Positions 44,567 to 57,108 of a DNA stretch of 64,000 bases are shown one piece after another (positions within the stretch are counted from its first letter, which is position 1; each line of letters starts with the position of its first letter). The stretch is taken from NCBI RefSeq assembly GCF_018294505.1, contig NC_057802.1, forward strand, positions 556,635,948 to 556,699,947, given 5' to 3'. The notes under the pieces are model-generated. The model did no database searches. It had not been told where the DNA came from and worked only from the letters and a program-made list of their open reading frames with translations. The translations under genes were made by a program, and so were the position numbers. The DNA comes from Triticum aestivum. Lineage: Eukaryota; Streptophyta; Magnoliopsida; Poales; Poaceae.

Positions 44567-47174
44567 GTGCCGAGAAAATCCCCAGAAACTGCCAGGAGAA
44601 GCCATTCCAATATGGCCTGCATTCCCAGTTCTTCCTTCCGCTCCACCCCAAAGAGAAGCGAGTGGGAGAAGTGTTCTGTGACTAGTAGTCAGCTAGCAAA
44701 GCTGCAAACACAGGGATTTCTTCCTCCCGCGGATGTGGTCCCTGTCCGAGCAGGGTTGGTCTCCTTTAATGGCGGAGGACTTCCCCAATCCATCCGGAAG
44801 GGAGCGAGTGTGCTTCGTCCCCTATCGACTGAGGGGCGTCAGATTTCCAGTCCATCCATTCCTCCGAGGGCTTTTGGAATGTTACGGTCTCTAGCTGCAC
44901 AACTTCACTCCCGCCTCCATCCTGCATATCGCCGGTTATGTTACTTTATGCGAGCTGTTCCTGGGCGTTGAAGGCCATTTCGAACTGTGGAAAAAATTGT
45001 TTTGTCTTGTCCCGCGTAACCATGAGGGGTCTATATTTGAAGTTGGCGGAGCCAAAGTGTGGCGCATCGCCGATACCGGATACCCGTCTGGCACACCAAG
45101 GAAGGCATCTAAAGAATGGCTTTCCGAGTGGTTCTGCATTGAGGACGTCGCGCTTCCCGACCCAATTCGAAAGGGTCTCCCTGAATTTGCAAGCGTTCCG
45201 CTAAAGAAACGCCACAGTTGGCGCCCCCGAAGCCTTGAGGATGATGACAGTGCGGAGGTTCGTCAACTCTTGGGCGAGATAAAGATGCTCGCCCAGTCCG
45301 GATTAACAATGGTTGAGGTAATGGCGACCTCCATAACGCGAGGGGTTCAGCCGCTTCAATACAGAGGGCTCCCAATGTGGAACTACAACGGGAAGGACGA
45401 CGCCTCCCGTTGTGGTCGAAAAGGTCCGGGCACCCCCGCCGCTCTGGCCAAAATACTGGCCGAGCTGTTCAAAGGGGAGGAAGAGGAATTTCTTCGAATC
45501 AATCGCAGAGATGGATATTCTATGTATAATCCTCCCAGTTGGGTAAGCCCCAATCCTTCTGCTTTACTCATTTCGCTTCCTGGATTACCTTTGACAAATT
45601 TCTAATCCGCCTATAACAGCATTGGCGAAGAATCACCGAGGGGTTTTACAGCCCCGCCCCACAGCCCGAGGACCACAACCGGGAGCTGGATCCCGGGTTC
45701 GAAGAAGATCCGGATATATCCGTGGTACTCGCGGAAGGGGTGTTTTACCAGGCGAGTTACGATGGCACGGAAGTGGCCATTATCGCCGATTTACCCTGGT
45801 CTTCTTCCTGCCTCTCACGTAAGTCGTTGAGAAAAAACCTCTCTCGAAAGAGCTTCCTCGCACTACCTCACCCATCGCATTGTCTCGTGCTCCACTGGGG
45901 AGACGTTCGGCGCGTCACACTACTCCAGGGGCAGCTCCAAAGAGAGAGGCTCCGGCGTTGAGCAAGGCTTCTAAAAGGAAGGTCGGTGAAGTCACGACCA
46001 GTCCCTCATCAAAGAGGTAAGGATTTAAAGGTATACGTCAACAGTCACATCCAACTGTAACTTGTACACTTGTTTGACACCAGGAAAAAGGTTCATCGGA
46101 CTAAATCCGAGGGTCCGGCCAGCCGTACTCCCCGCGTCCGGGATTTAGACCCTGTTGGAAAGGTGGGAGCCAACATAGGAACAGTGCCGGACTGTCCTTC
46201 GGCCGAGGGTTCGGAGAACATGTTCGTTACCAACTCGAAAGTGGAGAGCGCCATGAATCATCGGTGCTGTACGGCTGTTTTATGAGACCCTGAGTTTTCG
46301 GAAGAGGTATTCAATGCCTTCAGCTCGGTCGATGCGTACATCCGAACTACTCGAAATGGGCTTAGTAGAGCCACAAAGCAATATTTAACAGATGTGCGGG
46401 TAAGTTTTCTTTTTCCGAAATAGGATAGCCATGTGCCAGTAGCCCTCGGGACTGAAAGCAGTTGGTACAACTGATTTGAGGACCGTTATATCGCCAGGTT
46501 CTTACCGAGAAGAATGACCTGCTAGCCCAAGAGCTGGAACAGTGTCGGGTGCAGTTAAATGCTGCTACCACCGAACTGGAAAATTTGAAGAAGTTATCCA
46601 CTGGTAACGTTCCCCTCTATTGAGGAATAGTGAATGTATACCAAATGTGCTAATACTGCCGCTGATCGCACAATAGGGTCGCCTGAGCAATTTGAGAAGG
46701 AGTTGAAGACCGCCCGAGAGGGAGAAAAAGAGGCGAAGAGGCAACACGCCGCAGGCGAACGTGTGCTGACCCGCGTCAGGGACGAGAAAAACAAGCTGCA
46801 GGATTCCAACACCAAGTTGGGTGAAGAATTGAAGGATGTGCGGGCCCAGCTGTCCGACTCCGTAAAGGAGAACAAGAAACTGCGGGGCGGCATGTTCAGT
46901 ATGTTTCCGAACTTGTTTGTTCTTAGTAGTTCGGAGAGAAATGAAACCGATGTAGCCATGCTTGCAGGTATATTGACGGGCCGTCCTGAAGAGGAGGTGT
47001 CCTGATCATCGAGTGATCTGCTGTGTAAGCTGTCACAAATGCATGAACAGGCGAGGCTGGTGATGCAGAGTGCTGCCAAGGCTCTATGGCCCTCCGCCTC
47101 CCCTCCAGGAAGTATGGAGGAGCTTGTATAGCGGTTCAAAGGAGCGCGGTGGCGTATCCAGCTATGGAAGATAT
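44567..47174 (+). pseudogene. Fatima-type ORF: putative gypsy-type transposon (Transposase_28-like) protein with coiled coil
   Basis: Starts MPRKSPETARRSHSNMACIP. The conserved domain runs from EWEKCSVTSSQLAKLQTQGF through a frame change near 44940 into FCLVPRNHEGSIFEVGGAKV, CIEDVALPDP and GLTMVEVMATSITRGVQPLQ, with GRKGPGTPAALAKILAELFK and FLRINRRDGYSMYNPPSW. A GT donor follows at about 45542. Later exons give DISVVLAEGVFYQASYDGTE near 45720 and long coiled-coil stretches (EKNDLLAQELEQCRVQL; EKELKTAREGEKEAKRQHAA). The Angela insertion at 47175 falls in the next coding exon. This protein family replaces a normal gag-pol in many non-autonomous Triticeae Gypsy elements; its function is not established. 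Frame changes and a stop (near 47129) make it non-functional. Confidence 0.7.
47170..47174. other. Target-site duplication GATAT of the complete Angela
   Basis: GATAT precedes the element and is repeated at 55697-55701, the 5-bp duplication expected of an LTR retrotransposon. Removing the element and one GATAT restores an open frame of the host Fatima-like gene (...QLWKI-SACREGAREAW...). Confidence 0.95.
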
Positions 47175-48883
47175 TGTTGGGGAACGTAGTAATTTCAAAA
47201 AATTTCCTACGCACACGCAAGATCATGGTGATGCATAGCAACGAGAGGGGAGAGTGTTGTCCACGTACCCTCGTAGACCGACAGCGGAAGCGTTATCACA
47301 ACGCGGTTGATGTAGTCGTACGTCTTCACGATCCGACCGATCAAGTACCGAACGTACGGCACCTCCGAGTTCTACACACGTTCAGCTCGATGACGTCCCT
47401 CGAACTCCGATCCAGCCGAGTGTTGAGGGAGAGTTTTGTCAGCACGACGGCGTGGTGACGATGATGATGTTCCACCGACGCAGGGCTTTGCCTAAGCTCC
47501 GCAACAGTATTATCGAGGTGTAATATGGTGGAGGGGGGCACCGCAGACGGCTAAGAGATCTCAAGGATCAATTGTTGTGTCTCTGGGGTGCCCCCTGCCC
47601 CCGTATATAAAGGAGCAAGGGGGAGGCAGCTGGCCAAGAGGAGAGGCGCGCCATAGGGGGGAGTCCTACTCCCACCGGGAGTAGGACTCCTCCTTTCCTT
47701 GTGGGAGTAGGAGAAGGGAAGGGGGAAGGAGAAAGAAGGAAGGGTGCGCCCCCCTTCCATAGTCCAATTCGGACCAGACCATGGGGAGGGGTGCGGCCAC
47801 CTTTTGAGGCCTTTCTCTCCTTTCCCGTATGGCCCATTAAGGCCCAATATGAATTCCCGTAACTCTCCGGTACTCCGAAAAATACCCGAAACACTCGGAA
47901 CCTTTCCGAAGTCCGAATATAGTCGTCCAATATATCGATTTTTACGTCTCGACCATTTCGAGACTCCTCGTCATATCCCCGATCTCATCCGGGACTCCGA
48001 ACTCCTTCGGTACATCAAAACTCAATAAAACTGTCATCGTAACGTTAAGCGTGCGGACCCTACGGGTTCGAGAACTATGTAGACATGACCGAGACACGTC
48101 TCCGGTCAATAACCAATAGCGGGACCTGGATGCCCATATTGGCTCCCACATATTCTACGAAGATCTTTATCGGTCAGACCGCATAACAACATACGTTGTT
48201 CCCTTTGTCACCGGTATGTTACTTGCCCGAGATTTGATCGTCGGTATCTCGATACCTAGTTCAATCTCGTTACCGGCAAGTCTCTTTACTCGTTCCGTAA
48301 CACATCATCCCGCAACTAACTCATTAGTCACAATGCTTGCAAGGCTTATAGTGATGTGCATTACCGAGTGGGCCCAGAGATACCTCTCCGACAATTGGAG
48401 TGACAAATCCTAATCTCGAAATACGCCAACCCAACAAGTACCTTTGGAGACACCTGTAGAGCACCTTTATAATCACCCATTTACGTTGTGACGTTTGGTA
48501 GCACACAAAGTGTTCCTCCGGTAAACGGGAGTTGCATAATCTCATAGTCATAGGAACATGTATAAGTCATGAAGAAAGCAATAGCAACATACTAAACGAT
48601 CGAGTGCTAAGCTAACGGAATGGGTCAAGTCAATCACGTCATTCTCCTAATGAGGTGATCCCGTTAATCAAATGACAACTCATGTCTATGGCTAGGAAAC
48701 ATAACCATCTTTGATTAACGAGCTAGTCAAGTAGAGGCATACTAGTGACACTCTGTTTGTCTATGTATTCACACATGTATTATGTTTCCGGTTAATACAA
48801 TTCTAGCATGAATAATAAACATTTATCATGATATAAGGAAATATATAATACTTTATTATTGCCTCTAGGGCATATTTCCTTCA
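47175..48883 (-). mobile_element. Angela 3' LTR of a complete element
   Basis: On the minus strand runs TGAAGGAAATATGCCC to CCCCAACA, 1709 bases. Compared by eye with 53991-55696 I count about twelve substitutions and three single-base indels, that is roughly 99% identity. The polypurine tract AAGTGGGAGAC lies directly upstream (48884-48894). Together with the 5' LTR it bounds an 8.5-kb element. Confidence 0.97.
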
Positions 48884-49261
48884 GTCTCCCACTTGCACTA
48901 GAGTCAATAATCTAGTTCACATCGCCATGTGATTTAACATCAATAATTCACATCACCATGTGATTAACACCCATAGTTCACATCTCTATGTGACCAACAC
49001 TCAAAGGGTTTACTAGAGTCAATAATCTAGTTCACATCGCTATGTGATTAACACCCAAAGAGTACTAAGGTGTGATCATGTTTTGATTGTGAGATAATTT
49101 TAGTCAACGGGTCTGTCACATTCAGATCCGTAAGTATTTTGCAAATTTCTATGTCTACAATGCTCTGCACGGAGCTACTCTAGCTAATTGCTCCCACTTT
49201 CAATATGTATCTAGACCGAGACTTAGAGTCATCTAGATTTAGTGTCAAAACTTGCATCGAC
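48884..49261 (-). other. Angela 3' internal end, RNase H region deleted
   Basis: Ends with the polypurine tract. Contains short repeats of the phrase TTCACATCxCxATGTGAT (plus strand, 48915-49050). The RNase H domain that should follow reverse transcriptase is not present, so this copy has an internal deletion. Confidence 0.65.
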
Positions 49262-51640
49262 GTAACCCTTTACGACGAACCTTTTGTCACTTCCATAATC
49301 GAGAAACATATCCTTATTCCACTAAGGATAATTTTGACCGCTGTCCAGTGATCTACTCCTAGATCACTATTGTACTCCCTTGCCAAAATCAGTGTAGGGT
49401 ATACAATAGATCTGGTACACAGCATGGCATACTTTATAGAACCTATGGCCAAGGCATAGGGAATGACTTTCATTCTCTTTCTATCTTCTGCCGTGGTCGG
49501 GCTTTGAGTCTTACTCAATTTCACACCTTGTAACACAGGCAAGAACTCTTTCTTTGACTGTTCTATTTTGAACTACTTCAAAATCTTGTTAAGGTATGTA
49601 CTCATTGAAAAAACTTATCAAGCGTCTTGATCTATCTCTATAGATCTTGATGCTCAATATGTAAGCAGCTTCACCGAGGTCTTTCTTTGAAAAACTCCTT
49701 TCAAACACTCCTTTATGCTTTGCAGAATAATTCTACATTATTTCCGATCAACAATATGTCATTCACATATACTTATCAGAAATGCTGTAGTGCTCCCACT
49801 CACTTTCTTGTAAATACAGGCTTCACCGCAAGTCTGTATAAAACTATATCCTTTGATCAACTTATCAAAGCGTATATTCCAACTCCGAGATGCTTGCACC
49901 AGTCCATAGATGGATCGCTGGAGCTTGCATATTTTGTTAGCACTTTTAGGATTGACAAAACCTTCTGGTTGCATCATATACAACTCTTCTTTAATAAATC
50001 CATTAAGGAATGCAGTTTTGTTTATCCATTTGCCATATTTCATAAAATGCGGCAATTGCTAACATGATTCAGACAGACTTAAGCATAGATACGAGTGAGA
50101 AACTCTCATCGTAGTCAACACCTTGAACTTGTCGAAAACCTTTTTGCGACAATTCTAGCTTTGTAGATAGTAACACTACTATCACTGTCCGTCTTCCTCT
50201 TGAAGATCCATTTAATCTCAATGGCTCGCCGATCATTGGGCAAGTCAATCAAAGTCCATACTTTGTTCTCATATATGGATCTCATCTCAGATTTCATGGC
50301 CTCAAGCCATTTTGCGGAATCTGGGCTCACCATCGCTTCTTCATAGTTCGTAGGTTCGTCATGGTCTAGTAACATAACCTCCAGAACAGGATTACCGTAC
50401 CACTCTGGTGCGGATCTTACTCTGGTTGACCTACGAGGTTCAGTAATAACTTGATCTGAAGTTCCATGATCATCATCATTAACTTCCTCACTAATTGGTG
50501 TAGGAGTCACAGGAACAGATTTCTGTGATGAACTACTTTCCAATAAGGGAGCAGGTACAGTTACCTCATCAAGTTCTACTTTCCTCCCACTCACTTCTTT
50601 CGAGAGAAACTCCTTCTCTAGAAAGGATCCATACTTAGCAACGAATGTCTTGCCTTCGGATCTGTGATAGAAGGTGTACCCAACTGTCTCCTTTGGGTAT
50701 CCTATGAAGACACATTTCTCCGATTTGGGTTTGAGCTTATCAGGATGAAACCTTTTCACATAAGCATCGCAACCCCAAACTTTAAGAAACGACAACTTTG
50801 GTTTCTTGCCAAACCACAGTTCATAAGATGTCGTCTCAACGGATTTAGATGGTACCCTATTTAACGTGAATGCAGCTGTCTCTAATGCATAACCCCAAAA
50901 CGATAGTGGTAGATCGGTAAGAGACATCATATATCGCACCATATCTAATAAAGTACGGTTACGATGTTCGGACACACCATTACACTGTGGTGTTCCAGGT
51001 GGCGTGAGTAGTGAAACTATTTCACATTGTTTTAACTGAAGGCCAAACTCGTAACTCAAATACTCTTCTCCACGATCAGATCGTAGAAACTTTATTTTCT
51101 TGTTACGATGATTTTCCACTTCACTCTGAAATTATATGAACTTTTCAAATGTTTCAGACTTCTGTTTCATTAAGTAGATATACCCATATCTGCTCAAATC
51201 ATCTGTGAAGGTCAGAAAATAATGATACCTGCTACGAGCCTCAATATTCATCGGACCACATACATCTGTATGTATGATTTCCAACAAATCTGTTGCTCTC
51301 TCCATAGTTCCGGAGAACGGCGTTTTAGTCATCTTGCCCATGAGGCACGGTTCGCAAGCATCAAGTGATTCATAATCAAGTGATTCCAAAATCCCATCAG
51401 TATGGAGTTTCTTCATGCGCTTTACACCAATATGACCTAAACGGCAGTGCCACAAATAAGTTGCACTATCATTATTAACTTTGCATCTTTTGGCTTCATT
51501 ATTATGAATATGTGTATCACTACGATCGAGATCCAACAAACCATTTTCGTTGGTGTGTATGACCATAGAAGGTTTTTATTCATGTAAACAGAACAACAAT
51601 TGTTCTCTAACTTAAATGAATAACCGTATTGCAATAAACA
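49262..51640 (-). pseudogene. Angela pol remnant: integrase and reverse transcriptase
   Basis: Minus strand, order of domains from 51640 down: GAG_pre-integrase (YLWHCRLGHIGVKRMKKLHT, ACEPCLMGKMTKTPF), integrase core with D (IIHTDVCGP), D (FLRSDRGEEYLS) and E (GVSEHRNRTLLD) still recognisable, chromodomain-like linker, RVT_2 reverse transcriptase (AIEIKWIFKRKTDSD, NKTAFLNGFIKEELYMMQPE, CKLQRSIYGLVQASRSWNIR). Damage: in-frame TAA inside the integrase (ETFEKFI*FQSEVEN), frame breaks after ARIVAKRF and near 49770, and the catalytic YVDD box reads YVND. The region homologous to IPYALAIGSIKYAMLCTR follows, then the sequence is truncated. This copy cannot make an active polyprotein. Confidence 0.88.
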
Positions 51641-51751
51641 TGATCAAATCATATTCATGCTCAACGCAAACACCAAATAACACTTATTTAGTTTCAACAC
51701 TAATCCCGAAAGTATAGGGAGTGTGCGATGATGATCATATCAATCTTGGAA

Positions 51752-52745
51752 CTACTTCCAACACACATCGTCACCTCGCCTTTTTACTAGTCTCTGTTTA
51801 TTCTGCAACTCCCGTTTCGAGTTACTACTCTTAGCAACTGAACCAGTATCAAATACCGAGGGGTTGCTATAAACACTAGTAAAGTACACATCAATAACAT
51901 GTATATCCAATATACCTTTGTTCACTTTGCCATCCTTCTTATCCACCAAATAGTTGGGGTAGTTCCGCTTCCAGTGACCAGTCCCTTTGCAGTAGAAGCA
52001 CTTAGTCTCAGGCTTAGGACCAGACTTAGGCTTCTTCACTTGAGCAGCAACTTGCTTGCCGTTCTTCTTGAAGTTCCCCTTCTTCCCTTTGCCCTTTTCT
52101 TGAAACTAGTGGTCTCGTCAACCATCAACACTTGATGTTTTTCTTGATTTCTACCTTCGTCGATTTCAGCATCACGAAGAGCTCGGGAATTACTTTCGTC
52201 ATCCCTTGCATACTATAGTTCATCACGAAGTTCTACTAACTTGGTGATGGTGACTAGAGAATTCTGTCAATCACTATTTTATCTGGAAGATTAACTCCCA
52301 CTTGATTCAAGCGATTGTAGTACCCAGACAATCTGAGCACATGCTCACTAGTTGAGCGATTCTCCTCCATCTTTTAGCTATAGAACTTGTTGGAGACTTC
52401 ATATCTCTCAACTCGGGTATTTGCTTGAAATATTAACTTCAACTCCTGGAACATCTCATATGGTCCATGACGTTCAAAACGTCTTTGAAGTCCCGATTCT
52501 AAGCCGTTAAGCATGGTGCACTAAACTATCAAGTAGTCATCATATTGAGCTAGCCAAACGTTCATAACGTCTGCATCTGCTCCTGCAATAGGTCTGTCAC
52601 CTAGCGGTGCATCAAGGACATAATTTTTCTGTGCAGCAATGAGGATAATCCTCAGATCACGGATCCAATCCGCATCTTTGCTACTAACATCTTTCAACAT
52701 AATTTTCTCTAGGAACATATCAAAAATAAAACAGGGAAGCAACAA
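51752..52745 (-). pseudogene. Angela gag remnant
   Basis: Minus strand; FLEKIMLKDVSSKDADWIRD and AAQKNYVLDAPLGDRPIAGA near 52690-52560 are the gag start seen in other Angela copies. After several breaks KKPKSGPKPETKCFYCKGTG HWKRNYP at about 52030 is the CCHC zinc knuckle, with its last Cys changed to Tyr. DIHVIDVYFTSVYSNPSVFD TGS near 51880 is the start of the protease (DTG). Multiple frame breaks lie between these blocks (52100-52510). Confidence 0.8.
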
Positions 52746-53975
52746 CGCGAGCTATTGATCTACAACATAATTTGCAAAATACTATCAGGACTAAGTTCAT
52801 GATAAATTTAAGTTCAATTAATCATATTACTTAAGAACTCCCACTTAGATAGACATCCCTCTAATCCTCTAAGTGATCACGTGATCCATATCAACTAAAC
52901 CATGTCCGATCATCACGTGAGATGGAGTAGTTTCAATGGTGAACATCACTATGTTGATCATATCTACTATATGATTCACGCTCGACCTTTCGGTCTCCGT
53001 GTTCCGAGGCCATATCTGTTATATGCTAGGCTCGTCAAGTTTAACCTGAGTATTCCGCGTGTGCAACTGTTTTGCACCCGTTGTATTTGAACGTAGAGCC
53101 TATCACACCCGATCATCACGTGGTGTCTCAGCACGAAGAACTTTCGCAACGGTGCATACTCAGGGAGAACACTTATACTTTGATAATTTAGTGAAGGATC
53201 ATCTTATAATGCTACCGTCAAACAAAGCAAGATAAGATGCATAAAGGATTAACATCACATGCAATCAATATAAGTGATATGATATGGCCATCATCATCTT
53301 GTGCTTGTGATCTCCATCTCCGAAGCACCGTCATGATCACCATCGTCACCGGCGCGACACCTTGATCTCCATCGTAGCATCGTTGTCGTCTCGCCAACTT
53401 ATTGCTTCTACGACTATCGCTACCGCTTAGTGATAAAGTAAAACATTACATGGCGATTGCATTGCATACAATAAAGCGACAACCATATGGCTCCTGCCAG
53501 TTGCCGATAACTCGGTTACAAAACATGATCATCTCATACAACAAATTATATCACATCATGTCTTGACCATATCACATCACAACATGCCCTGCAAAAACAA
53601 GTTAGACGTCCTCTACTTTGTTGTTGCAAGTTTTACGTGGCTGCTACGGGCTTAGCAAGAACCGTTCTTACCTACGCATCAAAACCACAACGATAGTTTG
53701 TCAAGTTGGTGCTGTTTTAACCTTCGCAAGGACCGGGCGTAGCCACACTCGGTTCAACTAAAGTGAGAGAGACAGACACCCGCCAGTCACCTTTAAGCAA
53801 CGAGTGCTCGCAACGGTGAAACCAGTCTCGCGTAAGCGTACGCGTAATGTCGGTCCGGGCCGCTTCATCTCACAATACCGCTGAACCAAAGTATGACATG
53901 CTGGTAAGCAGTATGACTTATATCGCCCACAACTCACTTGTGTTCTACTCGTGCATAGCATCAACGCATAAAACC
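52746..53975 (-). other. Angela 5' leader
   Basis: About 1.2 kb between primer-binding site and gag with no long frame. Long leaders are normal for the Angela/WIS/BARE group and carry dimerisation and packaging signals in relatives; no specific motif was identified here. Confidence 0.6.
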
Positions 53976-53990
53976 AGGCTCGGATGCCAC
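53976..53990 (-). other. Angela primer-binding site
   Basis: Minus strand reads TGGCATCCGAGCCT one base after the 5' LTR. It resembles TGGTATCAGAGC, the initiator-tRNA-Met primer site of Copia elements, with two differences. Confidence 0.85.
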
Positions 53991-55696
53991 TGTTGGGGAA
54001 CGTAGTAATTTCAAAAAAATTCCTACGCACACGCAAGATCATGGTGATGCATAGCAACGAGAGGGGAGAGTGTTGTCCACGTACCCTCGTAGACCGACAG
54101 CGGAAGCGTTATCACAACGCGGTTGATGTAGTCGTACGTCTTCACGATCCGACCGATCAAGTACCGAACGTACGGCACCTCCGAGTTCTACACACGTTCA
54201 GCTCGATGACGTCCCTCGAACTCCGATCCAGCCGAGTGTTGAGGGAGAGTTTCGTCAGCACGACGGCGTGGTGACGATGATGATGTTCCACCGACGCAGG
54301 GCTTCGCCTAAGCTCCGCAACGGTATTATCGAGGTGTAATATGGTGGAGGGGGGCACCGCACACGGCTAAGAGATCTCAAGGATCAATTGTTGTGTCTCT
54401 GGGGTGCCCCCTGCCCCCGTATATAAAGGAGCAAGGGGGAGGCAGCCGGCCAAGGGGAGAGGCGCGCCATAGGGGGGAGTCCTACTCCCACCGGGAGTAG
54501 GACTCCTCCTTTCCTTGTGGGAGTAGGAGAAGGGAAGGGGAAGGAGAAAGAAGGAAGGGTGCGCCCCCCTTCCCTAGTCCAATTCGGACCAGACCATGGG
54601 GAGGGGTGCGGCCACCTTTGAGGCCTTTCTCTCCTTTCCCGTATGGCCCATTAAGGCCCAATACGAATTCCCGTAACTCTCCGGTACTCCGAAAAATACC
54701 CGAATCACTCGGAACCTTTCCGAAGTCCGAATATAGTCGTCCAATATATCGATTTTACGTCTCGACCATTTCGAGACTCCTCGTCATATCCCCGATCTCA
54801 TCCGGGACTCCGAACTCCTTCGGTACATCAAAACTCAATAAAACTGTCATCGTAACGTTAAGCGTGCGGACCCTACGGGTTCGAGAACTATGTAGACATG
54901 ACCGAGACACGTCTCCGGTCAATAACCAATAGCGGGACCTGGATGCCCATATTGGCTCCCACATATTCTACGAAGATCTTTATCGGTCAGACCGCATAAC
55001 AACATACGTTGTTCCCTTTGTCACCGGTATGTTACTTGCCCGAGATTTGATCGTCGGTATCTCGATACCTAGTTCAATCTCGTTACCGGCAAGTCTCTTT
55101 ACTCGTTCCGTAACACATCATCCCGCAACTAACTCATTAGTCACAATGCTTGCAAGGCTTATAGTGATGTGCATTACCGAGTGGGCCCAGAGATACCTCT
55201 CCGACAATTGGAGTGACAAATCCTAATCTCGAAATACGCCAACCCAACAAGTACCTTTGGAGACACCTGTAGAGCACCTTTATAATCACCCATTTACGTT
55301 GTGACGTTTGGTAGCACACAAAGTGTTCCTCCGGTAAACGGGAGTTGCATAATCTCATAGTCATAGGAACATGTATAAGTCATGAAGAAAGCAATAGCAA
55401 CATACTAAACGATCGAGTGCTAAGCTAACGGAATGGGTCAAGTCAATCACGTCATTCTCCTAATGAGGTGATCCCGTTAATGAAATGACAACTGATGTCT
55501 ATGGCTAGGAAACATAACCATCTTTGATTAACGAGCTAGTCAAGTAGAGGCATACTAGTGACACTCTGTTTGTCTATGTATTCACACATGTATTATGTTT
55601 CCGGTTAATACAATTCTAGCATGAATAATAAACATTTATCATGATATAAGGAAATATATAATACTTTATTATTGCCTCTAGGGCATATTTCCTTCA
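53991..55696 (-). mobile_element. Angela 5' LTR of the complete element
   Basis: 1706 bases, termini TGAAGG and CCAACA on the minus strand, followed on the plus-strand side by the second GATAT (55697-55701). It adjoins the primer-binding site, which fixes it as the 5' LTR. Confidence 0.97.
54420..54426 (-). promoter_or_regulatory. TATA box of the Angela 5' LTR
   Basis: Minus strand TTTATAT within GCTCCTTTATATACGGGG, identical to the box in the other Angela LTRs. In the 5' LTR it would drive the genomic transcript toward lower coordinates. Confidence 0.65.
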
Positions 55697-55701
55697 GATA
55701 T

Positions 55702-56091
55702 CGGCCTGTCGAGAGGGTGCGCGTGAGGCTTGGGCCATGGTGAAGACACGGTATACCAAGCTTGATCCTAATCACATGGCGCGTGTCGGACCGGTAGGGC
55801 CGAATGGGGAAGAAATTCCCGTTAGTTTAGTGTATGACCAAGTAGAGGTGGCCGCCAAATATTTTCCCAACAGGATTGTAAGTTAGATCGCCTGTTGGAC
55901 GGTATAGAGGAGGAAGTGTTTGAGTCCAAGTGACTATGTACTTTCCTCACCGTGTGGAATTCTAGCTGAATTGTATATCATTTGTCATGGCAGACTTTTT
56001 TGCTTCAATCTCCGGACTCAAGGGTAAAGAGTGTTTCCGGATACCCTCACGGCCGAATAGGCCGGGGCATGCCTGGAAAACTAGGCGTAGG
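55702..56091 (+). pseudogene. Continuation of the Fatima-type ORF after the Angela insertion
   Basis: Reads SACREGAREAWAMVKTRYTK, LDPNHMARVGPVGPNGEEIP and VSLVYDQVEVAAKYFPNRI to about 55878 in the frame that continues from 47174 once the Angela and one GATAT are removed. The rest (to 56091) is 3' non-coding, ending where the Tat-lineage LTR begins. Confidence 0.75.
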
Positions 56092-56834
56092 TGTCGGTGT
56101 GGAACGACACCTATGGGATCACAAGAATCCCTACTACGGTTGCCGGGGCGCGGGGTTGCAAGAAGAGCAGGATCAGTAGCCAGCACAAGGACCGTTTACC
56201 CAGGTTCGGGCTGCGAGGATGCGTAAAACCCTAGTCCTGCTTTGGTGGGTGTATTCCAGAGAGTTCTTGGGCTCTCGAACTAGCTGTGGTGAGTGCGTGG
56301 TTTGTAAGAGCCGAATCCTTCTCCAGTATGTCTTGGGCCTCCTTTTATAGTCGGAAGGGGCTGCCACAGTGGCACACAGGAGGTGGAAAAGGCGTACAGT
56401 GCCCTGAGCTTATCGCTCATATTACAGGACAAGACGCATTTAATGCGTAGCTTAGGTGTCCCCTTGCTTTATTGGGGACGGGGGCGAGGCCCGTCCCGTC
56501 CGTCGCCACTCCTCCTCGCTTTGACACGCGCCCTGGCCAGTGAGGCACGTGGTGCCATGTAGGCAGGCAGGCAGCTGAGGTGGCGCGGTGGTGGAGCCTT
56601 CACGAAGATCTGCATGCCGCCACGCAGGCGCTTGATGAGTTGCCCTGGGAGCTGCATGTTGCCACGCAGGTGCCTGCCCAGCTGGTTGGGCTGGAAGCTA
56701 CATGGGAACGGTGGGGGAAGCTTGGTTGGCGCGGGCCTGGCGGTGGCCCTGCTGGCGTCCTTGGTGAGGGCCCGGCACCCAGCAAGGGTCTTGCTGTGTG
56801 GCCCGGCAAGGGTCTTGCCGTGGCGCGCTGTCGT

Positions 56835-56857
56835 CCCCGACAAGGGCCTTGTCGGGG
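56835..56857. repeat. Inverted repeat, 11-bp stem
   Basis: CCCCGACAAGG, a single G, then CCTTGTCGGGG. A second perfect inverted repeat, CCTTGGCAAG-AAT-CTTGCCAAGG, lies at 56871-56893, and CGGCAAG-GGT-CTTGCCG at 56804-56820. Confidence 0.95.
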
Positions 56858-57085
56858 GTCTGGTGGCCTTCCTTGGCAAGAATCTTGCCAAGGATCGTCG
56901 TCTTCTAATCCTCATCTGATCTTGAATATGTCTTCACAAAGATCTGCATGCCACCACGGAGGTGCCTCCCGAGCCCTGGTCCCACGTGGATGATGGCGTT
57001 GGGGACTGTGGGCTCAAGGGTGGCTCGCTCTGTTGGTGTGGGGCGAGCTGCCCCGGCAAGGGTCTTGCAGGGGCTGCTGAGGCTG

Positions 57086-57108
57086 CCCCGGCAAGGGCCT
57101 TGCCGGGG
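57086..57108. repeat. Inverted repeat, 11-bp stem
   Basis: CCCCGGCAAGG, G, CCTTGCCGGGG: perfect. An imperfect copy starts at 57051. Related sites with longer spacers lie at 59472-59496 (9-bp stem, 7-base spacer) and, in reversed polarity, at 60794-60820 (11-bp stem, 5-base spacer) inside the pol coding sequence. Confidence 0.95.
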
